Shown: piece by piece, positions 55,265-64,000 of the stretch
How positions within the stretch are numbered: position 1 is the first letter of the stretch
Layout: each line of letters opens with the position of its first letter
NCBI GenBank assembly: GCA_016285185.1
Contig: JAEEQG010000148.1
Location: 1-64,000, forward strand
Length of the DNA: 64,000 nt
Reading direction: 5' to 3'
From: Spirochaetota bacterium
GTDB taxonomy: Bacteria; Spirochaetota; Spirochaetia; Treponematales; Treponemataceae
Translations under genes and position numbers: made by a program
Notes under the pieces: model-generated
What the model saw: the letters and a program-made list of their open reading frames with translations, nothing else
What the model was told of the DNA's origin: nothing
Databases searched by the model: none

Positions 55265-55963
55265 ATGAGTATAAGCGATAATATCAAGAATATACAAAAC
55301 ATAATTGAGGATGAAGAAAAAGAAGCGGGCAGAGTTTCCGGTTCTGTCAAACTGATGGCTGTGAGCAAATTTCATACTTCAGAAGAGATAGAAGAAGCAA
55401 TAAAGGCTGGAATATGCCTGTTCGGCGAAAACCGCGTACAGGAAGCTGAAAGCAAATTCCCTGCACTTATACAAAAATACCCGGATATTTCACTGCATAT
55501 GATTGGTTCTTTACAGCGAAACAAAGTTAAAGATATTGTAAAAATTGCATCCTGTATTGAGTCTGTAGATCGTAAGGAATTGATAGAAGAAATCGAAAAA
55601 CAGTGTAATAAGATAGATAAAACCATTTCTATTATGTTTGAAATTCATACCGGTGAAGAATCAAAATCCGGCTATACAACGGAAGAAGCCCTTGAAGAAA
55701 GTATCTCATATTCATTATCCTGTCCGCATATCGTTCCTATTGGTTTTATGACAATGGCGCCGTTTACGGATAATCAGTCGGATATAAAGGCATCTTTTAA
55801 GAAACTTGTTGAGATTGCAGAAAAGATGAAGTCCAAATTTCCTTCAATAAAGTTTTATGAGCTTTCAATGGGAATGAGCAGTGATTACAAACTGGCAATT
55901 CCCGAAGGCTCTACTATCGTTAGAATCGGCACAGCCATATTCGGCGAGCGGAAAAAGGTATAA
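55265..55963 (+). CDS. YggS/PLPBP-family pyridoxal-phosphate-binding protein
   Basis: 232 residues. Small single-domain alanine-racemase-like barrel that handles free PLP and affects amino-acid homeostasis. KLMAVSKFHTSEEIEEAI holds the PLP Lys; LFGENRVQEAESKF, HMIGSLQRNK and LSMGMSSDYKLAI with GTAIFGER are the conserved family elements. In operon with rsmA. Confidence 0.93.
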   Translation: MSISDNIKNIQNIIEDEEKEAGRVSGSVKLMAVSKFHTSEEIEEAIKAGICLFGENRVQEAESKFPALIQKYPDISLHMIGSLQRNKVKDIVKIASCIESVDRKELIEEIEKQCNKIDKTISIMFEIHTGEESKSGYTTEEALEESISYSLSCPHIVPIGFMTMAPFTDNQSDIKASFKKLVEIAEKMKSKFPSIKFYELSMGMSSDYKLAIPEGSTIVRIGTAIFGERKKV

Positions 55964-55965
55964 AA

Positions 55966-56430
55966 ATGAAAAAACTGTTCTTTTGTCTGAGTTGTTTTAT
56001 TGTTTTATCTTCGTTAATTTTTGCGCAGAAGATTGAAGTTGAAGGTGCTGAGCCTTATCAGTATGAGGAATTTCCTGAATGGGCACATCAATTGCGTCGT
56101 TCTGAGATAATTACGGTTGGTTCATATCCCTTTACTGTTATGGCTGTAGGATTCGGATATTCATTTTACAGATACTTTGCAAATAATATGGACAACAAAT
56201 ATTCTCCGAACCCTTTTATGAACGCCAACAACAAGAACTATTCAGCTGAAGAACAGAAAAAGATGATAAAGTACGCGGCCGGAATGAGTTTTGGTATAGG
56301 TCTGACAGATTTTATAATCAATCAGGTTATTATATCGAAAGAGAAAAAACAGGAAAAACTTAAAGAAGAAGCCTGGGATCCGGATATTGAGATTATTCCC
56401 GTAAAGAAAGATACCGGCAGCATGGAGTGA
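55966..56430 (+). CDS. Hypothetical secreted or membrane protein
   Basis: 154 residues. The signal peptide KKLFFCLSCFIVLSSLIFAQ ends at a likely AQ cleavage site. The body has EFPEWAHQLRRSEIITVGS and two hydrophobic stretches (near 45-60 and 105-120), then a charged tail rich in Lys and Glu. No family is recognised. It lies between yggS and the RluD-like gene in one operon (2 and 6 bp gaps). Confidence 0.65.
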   Translation: MKKLFFCLSCFIVLSSLIFAQKIEVEGAEPYQYEEFPEWAHQLRRSEIITVGSYPFTVMAVGFGYSFYRYFANNMDNKYSPNPFMNANNKNYSAEEQKKMIKYAAGMSFGIGLTDFIINQVIISKEKKQEKLKEEAWDPDIEIIPVKKDTGSME

Positions 56431-56436
56431 AAAAGT

Positions 56437-57384
56437 GTGAACACTATTTCCATAGTTGCAGATGAAACACTCACATCTCCAATTCGTCTTGATGTTTATG
56501 CGGCTTCGTTACCGGAAGGAATTTCACGTTCTCGCTTAAAAAACGGACTGAAATCGCTAAAAGTGAACGGAATACCGGCTAAGCTTTCAAAACAGATTAA
56601 AGCCGGTGATTTAATCGAGATAGAATGGGAAAATACTGTTACAGATACAATTGAACCGCGTAATATTCCGCTTGATATTTTGTATGAGGATAAAAGGGTT
56701 ATAGTTGTAAACAAAAAGCAGGGAATGGTCGTTCATCCAGCGGCAGGTAACTGGGACAATACGCTGGTCAATGCTTTGTTTTTTTATTTGGGCAAATCTG
56801 TTGAAAAAACGGAATCATTGGAACAAATGCGCCCGGGAATCGTACACAGGCTGGATAAAGACACTTCTGGTACGATTATTACCGCAAAAGACAAGGATGC
56901 AGAAATCTGGCTGCAGAATCAGTTTCAAAAGAGGCGTGTAAAAAAAGAATATATTGCGATTGTAACCGGTAAACCGCCTAAACCACGTGGTTCAATTAAA
57001 ACTGGCTTGACTCGGGATTCACGAAACCGGAAAAAGTTTACATGGTGCGATATTGACAAGGGAAAGTTTGCACATACCATATTCAAATGTGTATGCACAT
57101 ACGGAAACTATTCTCTTATGCGGCTTAAACTAAAAACCGGAAGAACACATCAAATACGTGTACATATGAAATATCTGGGATGTCCTATACTGGGCGATCC
57201 TGTTTACGGAAAAAAAGACAAACTTTTTACAACAGCGACACTTATGCTGCATGCAAGAAAACTCGGCATTCGGCTGCCTGATTCTGAAGACTTTGTGGTA
57301 TTTGAATCACAGATACCCGAAAGATTTAAAAAAGTTATGCATATGCTGCATAAAACCTATGACAGAGAAAAATGGCATTTATAG
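56437..57384 (+). CDS. RluD-like 23S rRNA pseudouridine synthase
   Basis: 315 residues. The N-terminal S4 RNA-binding domain (SRSRLKNGLKSLKVNGIPAK) is followed by the RluA-family catalytic domain; GIVHRLDKDTSGTIITAK contains the catalytic Asp, and LKTGRTHQIRVHMKYLG follows. It converts uridines of 23S rRNA helix 69-like sites; exact positions are not certain. The GTG start has GGAG 10 bp upstream. Its end overlaps the next synthase by 13 bp. Confidence 0.9.
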   Translation: MNTISIVADETLTSPIRLDVYAASLPEGISRSRLKNGLKSLKVNGIPAKLSKQIKAGDLIEIEWENTVTDTIEPRNIPLDILYEDKRVIVVNKKQGMVVHPAAGNWDNTLVNALFFYLGKSVEKTESLEQMRPGIVHRLDKDTSGTIITAKDKDAEIWLQNQFQKRRVKKEYIAIVTGKPPKPRGSIKTGLTRDSRNRKKFTWCDIDKGKFAHTIFKCVCTYGNYSLMRLKLKTGRTHQIRVHMKYLGCPILGDPVYGKKDKLFTTATLMLHARKLGIRLPDSEDFVVFESQIPERFKKVMHMLHKTYDREKWHL

Positions 57385-58121
57385 CAAAAACTGTAAGTAC
57401 AGAACCGAAAATCGTTTTTGAGGATACTCATTTTGTCATTGCAGAAAAGCCTCACGGTTTGCCGACTGCTCCTTTAAAAGAAGATGAAACCGACAATCTG
57501 GTTTCTTTTATCACATACAAATACCCGCAGGCAAAAACAGTAAAAGGGAAGAAGACGATAGAATATGGTCTGCTTCACAGGCTTGATACCGAAACACACG
57601 GACTTGTTGTAATGGCACTTGATCAATCTTCATACGATTTTTTGCAGAACGAACAACTGAATGACAGATTCCTTAAATATTATACAGCTTATTGCAATAC
57701 TATTAACGTAAACATCGAACAGGTAAATAACGAATACCTTATTCAGAGTTATTTCAGACCGTATGGTATAAAAGGTAAAAAAGTATCACCGGTGAGTGTT
57801 GAAGAGTTCAGTAAAAAGTCGCATATAGCAAAAAAATGTTCACCTGTTTTATACACAACAAGGGTTATTAAAACCGAAAAAGAACAGAAAAATTATTACA
57901 AAGTATTATGTTGCCTGACAAGAGGATTCAGGCATCAGATACGGTCCCATCTCGCATGGAAGAATTATCCGATAATATCTGACAGCCTTTATAATGAAAA
58001 CGGCATTGAAGAAAATGTACCTCTTCAATTACATGCAAGTGCAGTATCTTTTGTTCATCCTGCAACCGGTGAAAAAGTATTCGTAAGTTTAAGTGAGTTT
58101 TTTACTTCTGATACAAGATAA
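57372..58121 (+). CDS. RluA-family pseudouridine synthase
   Basis: 249 residues without an S4 domain. GLLHRLDTETHGLVVMA bears the catalytic Asp, RPYGIKGKKVSPV and CCLTRGFRHQIRSHLAWKN complete the fold. It is a divergent partner of the RluD-like gene before it, with which it is coupled. The 3' end overlaps the convergent folC gene by 67 bp. Confidence 0.85.
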   Translation: MAFIAKTVSTEPKIVFEDTHFVIAEKPHGLPTAPLKEDETDNLVSFITYKYPQAKTVKGKKTIEYGLLHRLDTETHGLVVMALDQSSYDFLQNEQLNDRFLKYYTAYCNTINVNIEQVNNEYLIQSYFRPYGIKGKKVSPVSVEEFSKKSHIAKKCSPVLYTTRVIKTEKEQKNYYKVLCCLTRGFRHQIRSHLAWKNYPIISDSLYNENGIEENVPLQLHASAVSFVHPATGEKVFVSLSEFFTSDTR

Positions 58122-59476
58122 AAAGAACCTGTTGCAAGCAGTATTGCGCCTTCTTCCGCAGAACAGATGAGTGCTTCACTTATTAATGAGGTATAATCCT
58201 TACTTTCATAGTAGGGCGTTTTGTTTTTTTCGCAGAGAGGTATAAAAACTTTTGTAAGTTTATTATAATCAGCTTTCTTTTTTTCACCGGGTATTGTAAA
58301 GAAAAATCTGTTAAAATCAACCGAACCATTAAAAAAAAGTGGAGCAATATTTTCAATCTTTTTATCAGCAGCAGCAGCAAACAACACATTACATTTTCTA
58401 CCCGGGAACATATTCTTTAAGGTATCTATTGTTATGCGGATACTGTTTTCTGTATGCGCACCATCAAGAATTATTTTGAAATTGTATGATTTTTTATACA
58501 AATAGTCATCTATTTCAAAACGACCTTGTAGTCTTGTCTTGTTAAGTCCTGCCTCTATAGTTTTTTCATCAATATCAGGCATTGCCACTTTAACCGCAAG
58601 TGCGGCTAATGCGGCATTTTGTACTTGAACTTTGCCCAAAAGATGCAGATTTGCAATAATTTTGCTCTTAAAAAGCGGATCTTTTTGCCCTTTCAAGTGA
58701 AAGTTACCAAAATCCAGTGTAATATTCATAGTATTCAAAGCTGAATCATAATTGTATGCATATGTCTTAAGAATATGTTCTAAAAAATAAACAGGTGCAT
58801 GTTTTTTTAATGCCTGCAGCCAAAAAACTCTTTTTGCTTGAAAAGATTGTTTGGAAACACATACTGGAGTATGAGGTTTTATTATCCCAGCTTTTTCAAA
58901 TGCTATTTTGGGTATCGTATTACCCAAATATTCGGTATGTTCAAGTTCTATAGGGGTTATGATACTGACAAGCGGTGTAAGGATATTTGTTGCATCAAAT
59001 CGTCCGCCGAGACCTGTTTCAAAGACACCATAATCAATGTGTGCATTGCGGAATGTTAAAAAGGCGAATAAAGTCATCAGTTCAAACCATGAAGCCTGCT
59101 CAAAACCGAGTTTATCAAGCTTTTCGCTGATTCCATCTATAAAGGCAATGAGTTCTTCTGCGGCCTGTTCGTAGAAGAGATTTTCAAACCTGCCGTCCGC
59201 TTTCCCGACCCGTTCGAGAAAATCAATTATATGTGGAGAAGTGTATAAACCCTCGTTAAAACCTGCCTCATGAAGAATAGAAGCAATCATTGCCGAAACA
59301 GAGCCTTTGCCTTTTGAGCCGGCTATATGAAAGGATTTGAAAGTATCCTGAGGGTTGCCCAATTCATTTGCAAGCAGGGATATTGTTTTTAAAGAAAATT
59401 GTTTTGTTCTTTTTTGTCTTTCGTAATTTGCAGCGGATTCCAGCCAGGTCTGAAAACCGATCATCGAAATATTCAT
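58055..59476 (-). CDS. folC: Folylpolyglutamate synthase / dihydrofolate synthase
   Basis: 473 residues. Adds glutamate to folates and may join dihydropteroate to glutamate. The Mur-ligase-like ATP site is FHIAGSKGKGSVSAMIASIL; YTSPHIIDFLERV, FETGLGGRFDATNI and LDGAHTENS are FolC signatures. It begins right after the alr stop. Its last 67 bases lie inside the convergent RluA-family gene. Confidence 0.92.
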   Translation of the reverse strand: MNISMIGFQTWLESAANYERQKRTKQFSLKTISLLANELGNPQDTFKSFHIAGSKGKGSVSAMIASILHEAGFNEGLYTSPHIIDFLERVGKADGRFENLFYEQAAEELIAFIDGISEKLDKLGFEQASWFELMTLFAFLTFRNAHIDYGVFETGLGGRFDATNILTPLVSIITPIELEHTEYLGNTIPKIAFEKAGIIKPHTPVCVSKQSFQAKRVFWLQALKKHAPVYFLEHILKTYAYNYDSALNTMNITLDFGNFHLKGQKDPLFKSKIIANLHLLGKVQVQNAALAALAVKVAMPDIDEKTIEAGLNKTRLQGRFEIDDYLYKKSYNFKIILDGAHTENSIRITIDTLKNMFPGRKCNVLFAAAADKKIENIAPLFFNGSVDFNRFFFTIPGEKKKADYNKLTKVFIPLCEKNKTPYYESKDYTSLISEALICSAEEGAILLATGSFYLVSEVKNSLKLTNTFSPVAG

Positions 59477-60637
59477 TTAAAGTCCTGTAAAAATACGGGG
59501 AACTCTTTTGTTTATTCCACAGGTGATTTCGTAGGGTATTGTCTGGAGTATTTTAGCTAAGTCGGCAGCATCAGGAGAGTTTTCCTGCGGACCGAATATT
59601 GTTACAGTATCCCATCTTTGTACATCATGGTTTGTTCCCAGATTAACCATACATTGATCCATACAGATTCGTCCGACAACTGGATACAGTTTACCTTTTA
59701 TCATTACTTTAAGTTCCGGTGAAAGATGCCTGAAAAGACCGTCAGCATAACCTACAGGCAGTGTTGCGATATCGGTATCTTCTTCGGCGGTCCATGTTCT
59801 TCCGTAAGAGATTGAATCACCCTTTGAAATTCTTTTAATTGAAACAACCTGTGTTACAACTTCCATAACAGGTTTTAGCGGAATAGGGCAACCTTTCTTT
59901 TCTTCCAGATGCTTTTGTATCCGTTCGTTTTCTGAAGCTGCATCGGGATAATAACCGTAGACGATTATTCCAGGGCGGACCATGTCAAAATGTGTTTCAG
60001 GATAAAGAAGAACTGCGCCGGAGTTTGCACAATGTATAATTCCCGGGTCAATCTTACATTTTTTTATTGACTCTATAGCTGTTTTAAAATTGGTAAATTG
60101 TTGTTTTGTATAGGCAATATCGTCTTCTTCCAATGAGTCTGATGTGGCAAAATGGGTGCAGATCCCTTCAAGGAAGAGGCCTTTCTGTGATGTTATAAGC
60201 TTGGCAATTTCGGCAGCATCACGATAAGAACAACCCAATCTGCCCATTCCCGTATCGATTTTGAGATGTACGGGGATAGTTCTGTGCATTTTTTCAGCTG
60301 TCTGACCGAGTTCAATTATAAAATCCTTGTCAAACACAAGCGGTGTAATTGAATGAACGATTATGGACGGTATTTCGTCCGGAGTCGGAAGACTTAAAGA
60401 CAGAATCGGTGAAACAATACCTGATTCCCGTAATTCAATACCTTCCGATACAGAAGCGACTGCAAGAAAGTCAGCACCACTTTTTATTGCGGCTATCGCG
60501 ACACGTGTTGCACCGTGACCGTATGCGTTTGCTTTTACAGGAATACAAAGCTTAACTTTTGGAGAAACAAATTTTCTGATAACTTCAATGTTGTAGCGAA
60601 GGTTATCTAGATGTATATGTGCCTGTGTCGCCCTCAT
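59477..60637 (-). CDS. alr: Alanine racemase
   Basis: 386 residues. Makes D-alanine for peptidoglycan. The PLP Lys is in LCIPVKANAYGHGATRVA; HLKIDTGMGRLGC, GDSISYGRTWTAEED with the second catalytic Tyr, and VGRICMDQCMVNLG follow. Part of a thrC-alr-folC operon with tight spacing. Confidence 0.95.
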   Translation of the reverse strand: MRATQAHIHLDNLRYNIEVIRKFVSPKVKLCIPVKANAYGHGATRVAIAAIKSGADFLAVASVSEGIELRESGIVSPILSLSLPTPDEIPSIIVHSITPLVFDKDFIIELGQTAEKMHRTIPVHLKIDTGMGRLGCSYRDAAEIAKLITSQKGLFLEGICTHFATSDSLEEDDIAYTKQQFTNFKTAIESIKKCKIDPGIIHCANSGAVLLYPETHFDMVRPGIIVYGYYPDAASENERIQKHLEEKKGCPIPLKPVMEVVTQVVSIKRISKGDSISYGRTWTAEEDTDIATLPVGYADGLFRHLSPELKVMIKGKLYPVVGRICMDQCMVNLGTNHDVQRWDTVTIFGPQENSPDAADLAKILQTIPYEITCGINKRVPRIFTGL

Positions 60638-60651
60638 CTTGATACGATCCT

Positions 60652-62064
60652 TTACAGGTTACTAATCAGCCATTCTTTGAAAGTGGCATAATCGTTTTTC
60701 ATTTTTATGGACATATCCGGTAATTTCATGATTTTTTGCAGTCTGTCCGGTATGGGCGGTTCTTTGTGAATTGCCTGAGAGACAATCTCTCCGAATTTGG
60801 AAGGATGAGCTGTTTCAAGAACTACACCTACAGCTTGTTTGTTCAATACTGCTTTTCCCCATTCAGGAACATTCGGAGTCAATCCTGGCTCCGCGGGGTT
60901 TGTTTTTTCACCTTTGATGAGTTTTTCCATTCCGCCGTGTATTACATCATACCATGCCTGCCAACCTACTGCACCGTGCGGATCGATTATATAGCCGGTT
61001 AAATCATTGCATTTTTTGATTGCGTTTAGTGTACCCGGATTATCAAGCCAGTACGATGCAAACAAATTACGAACCTGATCGTAGCTGTACATATAGCGGA
61101 TGCGCTCATAATTGCTCGGAGCACCGACATCCATTGCGTTTGAGTATGTCTGGACGGAAGGACGTGCTTCATAAATTCCGGAATTAATCCAGTCTGGAAT
61201 AGTGTGGTTGGAATTTGTAGCGGCGATAAATCCTGTAATCGGAGCACCCATTTCTCTTGCGATAAGACCTGAAGTAAGATTACCGAAGTTTCCTGAAGGA
61301 ACCGACATGATTACTGCAGGGTTTTCGATTTTGTTGTCAAGTGCGCAGCGGTGTTTTACTTCCATTGCGGCATATGTGTAATAAAAACTTTGTGGTAAGA
61401 GTCTTGCTATGTTAATTGAATTTGCGGATGAGAGACGGAATCTTTTGCGTAGTTGTTCGTCAGTAAAAGCTGTTTTTACGAGCTTTTGGCAGTCATCAAA
61501 TGTACCGTCAACTGACAGGGCCCTTACATTGCCTGTAAATGTGGAAAGCTGTTTTTCCTGCAGCGGGCTTATTTTGCCTGTAGGGTACAGGATTGTAACA
61601 TCTAGTCCCGGTACATTATGGAATGCGCTTCCTACAGCACTACCAGTATCACCGGATGTAGCGACGAGAATATGCAGAAGGTCGTCTTCATCTTTGTTGA
61701 AGTATGACATTACACGTGCCATGAATCTTGCGCCAAAGTCTTTGAATGCGCATGTGGGACCGTGAAAAAGCTCAAGGACATATGTAATCCGGTCAATAGG
61801 AACTACTTGTGCAGGAAATGGATATGCGTCAATGATTATGGACTGTATGTCAGCATCAGGAATCTCAGAACCTGCAAAAAGTCTGGTTGTTTCGAGTGCT
61901 ATTTCACGGAAAGTAGGTACTGTGCATTTGGATAATAAATGATCCGGTAGTTTTGGAAGTGTCTCCGGTACAAAAAGGCCGCCTGTTTTTGAATTCATTC
62001 CCTTTAGGACGGCAGTCCTAAAATCGACGGCTACCGACGTATCTCTGGTATCTTTATATAGCAT
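60652..62064 (-). CDS. thrC: Threonine synthase
   Basis: 470 residues. PLP enzyme forming threonine from O-phosphohomoserine. The PLP Lys lies in FHGPTCAFKDFGARFMA; LVATSGDTGSAVGSAF and VPSGNFGNLTSGLIA bind the phosphate and cofactor; LYKDTRDTSVAVDFRTAVLKG at the N terminus is family-typical. First gene of the operon, with a leaderless-type promoter. Confidence 0.95.
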   Translation of the reverse strand: MLYKDTRDTSVAVDFRTAVLKGMNSKTGGLFVPETLPKLPDHLLSKCTVPTFREIALETTRLFAGSEIPDADIQSIIIDAYPFPAQVVPIDRITYVLELFHGPTCAFKDFGARFMARVMSYFNKDEDDLLHILVATSGDTGSAVGSAFHNVPGLDVTILYPTGKISPLQEKQLSTFTGNVRALSVDGTFDDCQKLVKTAFTDEQLRKRFRLSSANSINIARLLPQSFYYTYAAMEVKHRCALDNKIENPAVIMSVPSGNFGNLTSGLIAREMGAPITGFIAATNSNHTIPDWINSGIYEARPSVQTYSNAMDVGAPSNYERIRYMYSYDQVRNLFASYWLDNPGTLNAIKKCNDLTGYIIDPHGAVGWQAWYDVIHGGMEKLIKGEKTNPAEPGLTPNVPEWGKAVLNKQAVGVVLETAHPSKFGEIVSQAIHKEPPIPDRLQKIMKLPDMSIKMKNDYATFKEWLISNL

Positions 62065-62099
62065 TCCAGAATTATAGCGACTATTGTTTGTTTTAGCAA
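62065..62099 (-). promoter_or_regulatory. thrC promoter, apparently leaderless
   Basis: Minus strand: TTGCTA, 17 bp, TATAAT, 6 bp, ATG. The expected +1 is the A of the start codon. Confidence 0.65.
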
Positions 62100-62155
62100 T
62101 ACATACATTATGTTTACGCAGCTTGTACCGTATTACAAAGACTGAAAAAAATAAC

Positions 62156-62183
62156 TTGATTTATTTGAAAAAAGCTTTATAAT
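62156..62183 (+). promoter_or_regulatory. Promoter of the TPR gene pair
   Basis: TTGATT, 16 bp, TATAAT, followed by an AAGGA ribosome site before ATG 62199. Confidence 0.55.
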
Positions 62184-62198
62184 TAATAAGGAAATAGT

Positions 62199-62543
62199 AT
62201 GGATGATGATTTAAAAAATAAATTCAAATCAAAACTAAATTGTGACGGATTTATAAAAGTAACCGAGAATCCTACAACTACATTGACTTCTGAACAAAAA
62301 GCCCTGTTAAACAGAAAGGGGAATGTGTATTTTAACTCAGGGGACATAAACACAGCGCGCAGAATTTTCCTTGCAACAGGATATTCCGACGGCCTCTCCA
62401 GAGTAGGTGATACATACCAGAAGCGCGGTGATGAATTGAATGCATTAAAATACTATATTCTTGCGCATAATAAGCACAAATCGGAACCGCTTCTTGAAAA
62501 AGCAGCACAAATGATATCATTCTTACTAAACGAAGAGGAATAA
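62199..62543 (+). CDS. Small TPR-like helical protein
   Basis: 114 residues. After a variable N terminus, about residues 35-110 form two or three TPR-like helix pairs (GNVYFNSGDINTARRIFLA; GDELNALKYYILAHN). Likely a protein-protein adaptor. Five bases separate it from the larger TPR gene, so they share a transcript. No enzymatic motif is present. Confidence 0.7.
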   Translation: MDDDLKNKFKSKLNCDGFIKVTENPTTTLTSEQKALLNRKGNVYFNSGDINTARRIFLATGYSDGLSRVGDTYQKRGDELNALKYYILAHNKHKSEPLLEKAAQMISFLLNEEE

Positions 62544-62548
62544 CAAAA

Positions 62549-63700
62549 ATGTCTGATTTATTTGATCAAATGACACCGCCGGATTTGATGCCAGAGATCC
62601 CTGTGGCAGAAGAAGACCCAAAATTAAAGGAAATTTCTGAGCTTTCAAAACAAGGTTATGCTTTTCTTAAAGAAAATAATATAGACAAAGCAATAGATTC
62701 ATTCAATAAAATCCTTATTATCGACGACAACAATAATTATGCGCTCGTTGGACTTGGAGATTCTGAACGCAAACAAAGACATTTTACAGAGGCTACTGAA
62801 TATTATAATAAGTGTCTGCGCTATCATCCCGGCAACAATTATGCGCTGTTTGGTCTTGCGGATTGTTACAAGGCAATGAATCAGTATCACAAAGCTATCG
62901 AGATTTGGGAAAGATATCTGGTACACGATGACAAGAATATTACGGTACTGACACGTGTCGCCGACGCTTATCGAAAAATACGTGACTTTAAAAAGTCAAA
63001 AAATCTTTATCTGCAGGTTCTTGATGTAGAAGAAGACAATGCATACGCCTTGATTGGTCTCGGACACCTTCACTATGATTTTAAAGAATATCGTGACGCT
63101 CTTTATTACTGGACCAAAATGTATGATTCAGGTAACGGTTCAATAGATATCCGTGTTCTTACTTCAATAGGTAACTGTTACCGCAAACTTAAAACCTTTG
63201 ATAAGGGAGTTCATTTCTTTTCACTCGCTCTTGATATGGAACCGAACAACTTTTATGCACTGTTCGGTATGGCGGACTGTTACAGAGGTCTTAACCAGCA
63301 CTCAAAATCAATCATTTATTGGAACAGAATTCTTGAAAACGATCCGGGTAACAAAGTAATACTTACAAGAGCCGGTGACGCATGCCGCAATATGGGCGAT
63401 TTTGATGCGGCTACAAGATATTATCAAAAGGCTCTGGACATTGAATTTGATATCTATGCCGTTTTGGGTCTTGCATTGATTAGCAAAGCTCAGGGTAATT
63501 TTGAAGAAGCTATTTCAAGCTTAAGCAAACTTATTCAGGGTGATCCTAAAAACTATCGTCTTTATATGGATTTGGCAGACTGTTATGTTAAGAACGGACA
63601 GAAAAAACAGGCGATTGAATCTTTGCAATCTTTCCAGCGATATGGGATCCGCTGTCAGATTTTAAACGATTATCTGGACAATCTGCTTCAGGAAAGATAA
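62549..63700 (+). CDS. TPR-repeat protein
   Basis: 383 residues made almost wholly of TPR units (about nine), each with patterns such as NNYALFGLADCYKAMNQYHK and NVILTRAGD-like helices; cytoplasmic because no signal peptide is present. A repeated YALxGLxD phrase recurs at about 70-residue spacing, showing a two-TPR higher-order repeat. Resembles TPR proteins conserved in Treponema. Ends just before rlmN. Confidence 0.82.
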   Translation: MSDLFDQMTPPDLMPEIPVAEEDPKLKEISELSKQGYAFLKENNIDKAIDSFNKILIIDDNNNYALVGLGDSERKQRHFTEATEYYNKCLRYHPGNNYALFGLADCYKAMNQYHKAIEIWERYLVHDDKNITVLTRVADAYRKIRDFKKSKNLYLQVLDVEEDNAYALIGLGHLHYDFKEYRDALYYWTKMYDSGNGSIDIRVLTSIGNCYRKLKTFDKGVHFFSLALDMEPNNFYALFGMADCYRGLNQHSKSIIYWNRILENDPGNKVILTRAGDACRNMGDFDAATRYYQKALDIEFDIYAVLGLALISKAQGNFEEAISSLSKLIQGDPKNYRLYMDLADCYVKNGQKKQAIESLQSFQRYGIRCQILNDYLDNLLQER

Positions 63701-64000
63701 TTGGATACAAAACCTGTATCACTGATTGGATACTTACCTGAAGAAATCTATTCTGAACTTGCTCTGGACAAGCCTTTCAGGGCAAGACAGATTTTTAAAT
63801 GGATATATGCCGGAGTTCAATCATTTTCAGAAATGACTGACTTGTCAAAGGATTTAAGAGCTCTCCTTGAACAAAAGGCCGTTCTTTATACCACAAAAAT
63901 AAAACAAAAACTCCAGGATCCTGACGGTACTATAAAATTACAAATTGAGTTGTCAGACGGCATTTTTATCGAAACCGTTCTTCTTGTTGATGCGGAAGAA
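63701..64000 (+). CDS. rlmN: 23S rRNA adenine(2503)-C2-methyltransferase, N-terminal part
   Basis: Only the first 100 codons are in the window. SLIGYLPEEIYSELALDKPF, RARQIFKWIYAGVQSFSEMT and DGTIKLQIELSDGIFIETVL match the N-terminal region of RlmN, a radical-SAM enzyme that methylates A2503 of 23S rRNA. The TTG start directly follows the TPR stop codon and has AGGAAAG upstream. The radical-SAM Cys motif lies beyond the window end. Confidence 0.85.
   Translation, partial: MDTKPVSLIGYLPEEIYSELALDKPFRARQIFKWIYAGVQSFSEMTDLSKDLRALLEQKAVLYTTKIKQKLQDPDGTIKLQIELSDGIFIETVLLVDAEE

Overview
The window looks like a chromosomal segment of a spirochaete, most likely a Treponema species. The reasons are the adjacent TIGR03546/TIGR03545-type gene pair, an HU-like/DUF4469-type protein, secreted proteins of spirochaete type, an A+T-rich base composition and the mix of housekeeping genes in the last 20 kb. 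This assignment rests on recalled family knowledge, not on a database search.

Region 1 (about 0.3-9.3 kb) is an accessory patchwork. It holds an FkbM-like gene with an in-frame stop near its predicted start, a lone mannose-6-phosphate isomerase, a DarT1/NADAR toxin-antitoxin pair whose toxin carries an extra N-terminal CxxC...CxxC motif, a lone HipA-like kinase, a GtrII-like membrane glycosyltransferase between imperfect direct repeats and next to a scar of an MBOAT gene, an XRE/ImmA regulator-protease pair behind inverted repeats, and an HU/DUF4469-like protein.

Region 2 (9.4-33.8 kb) is a mosaic surface-glycan locus, mostly on the plus strand. It opens with a cassette of FkbH, methyltransferase, acyl carrier protein, VOC protein, MBOAT and an SGNH-like protein. 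This resembles a dlt operon in which FkbH replaces DltA, and probably moves a glycerate-derived acyl group onto an exported glycan. Next come UDP-galactopyranose mutase, several GT2 and GT-C enzymes, a GtrB-GtrA fusion with its own GT-C partner, a GT-D enzyme, a second MBOAT with two tandem SGNH-like paralogues, a GT61 enzyme on the opposite strand, a GT-D pseudogene, two SDR enzymes (one CDP-paratose 2-epimerase-like), and a fused GHMP kinase-nucleotidyltransferase. Very AT-rich genes sit beside much more GC-rich ones, which suggests piecemeal acquisition.

Region 3 (33.9-43.3 kb, minus strand) is one tightly packed operon running from a consensus promoter at about 43.3 kb: Wzm-type ABC permease, RmlA, RmlC, RmlD, a second RmlC-like protein, a GtrB-like GT2, a DUF6056-like membrane protein, GT2, GT32, SDR and GT2. 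It converges on region 2 at a long bidirectional terminator hairpin. RmlB and the Wzt ATPase are not in the window.

Region 4 (43.3-64 kb) is conserved chromosome: a secreted protein, an aminotransferase, glycogen synthase, the TIGR03546/TIGR03545 pair, an FGE-like lipoprotein, an NCS2 purine permease, tRNA-Gly(TCC), a DUF937 protein, ComEC, RsmA, YggS/PLPBP, two RluA-family pseudouridine synthases, FolC, alanine racemase, threonine synthase, two TPR proteins and the start of RlmN. Several minus-strand genes have a good sigma70-type promoter whose -10 box lies 6-7 bp before the ATG with no Shine-Dalgarno sequence, suggesting leaderless transcripts.
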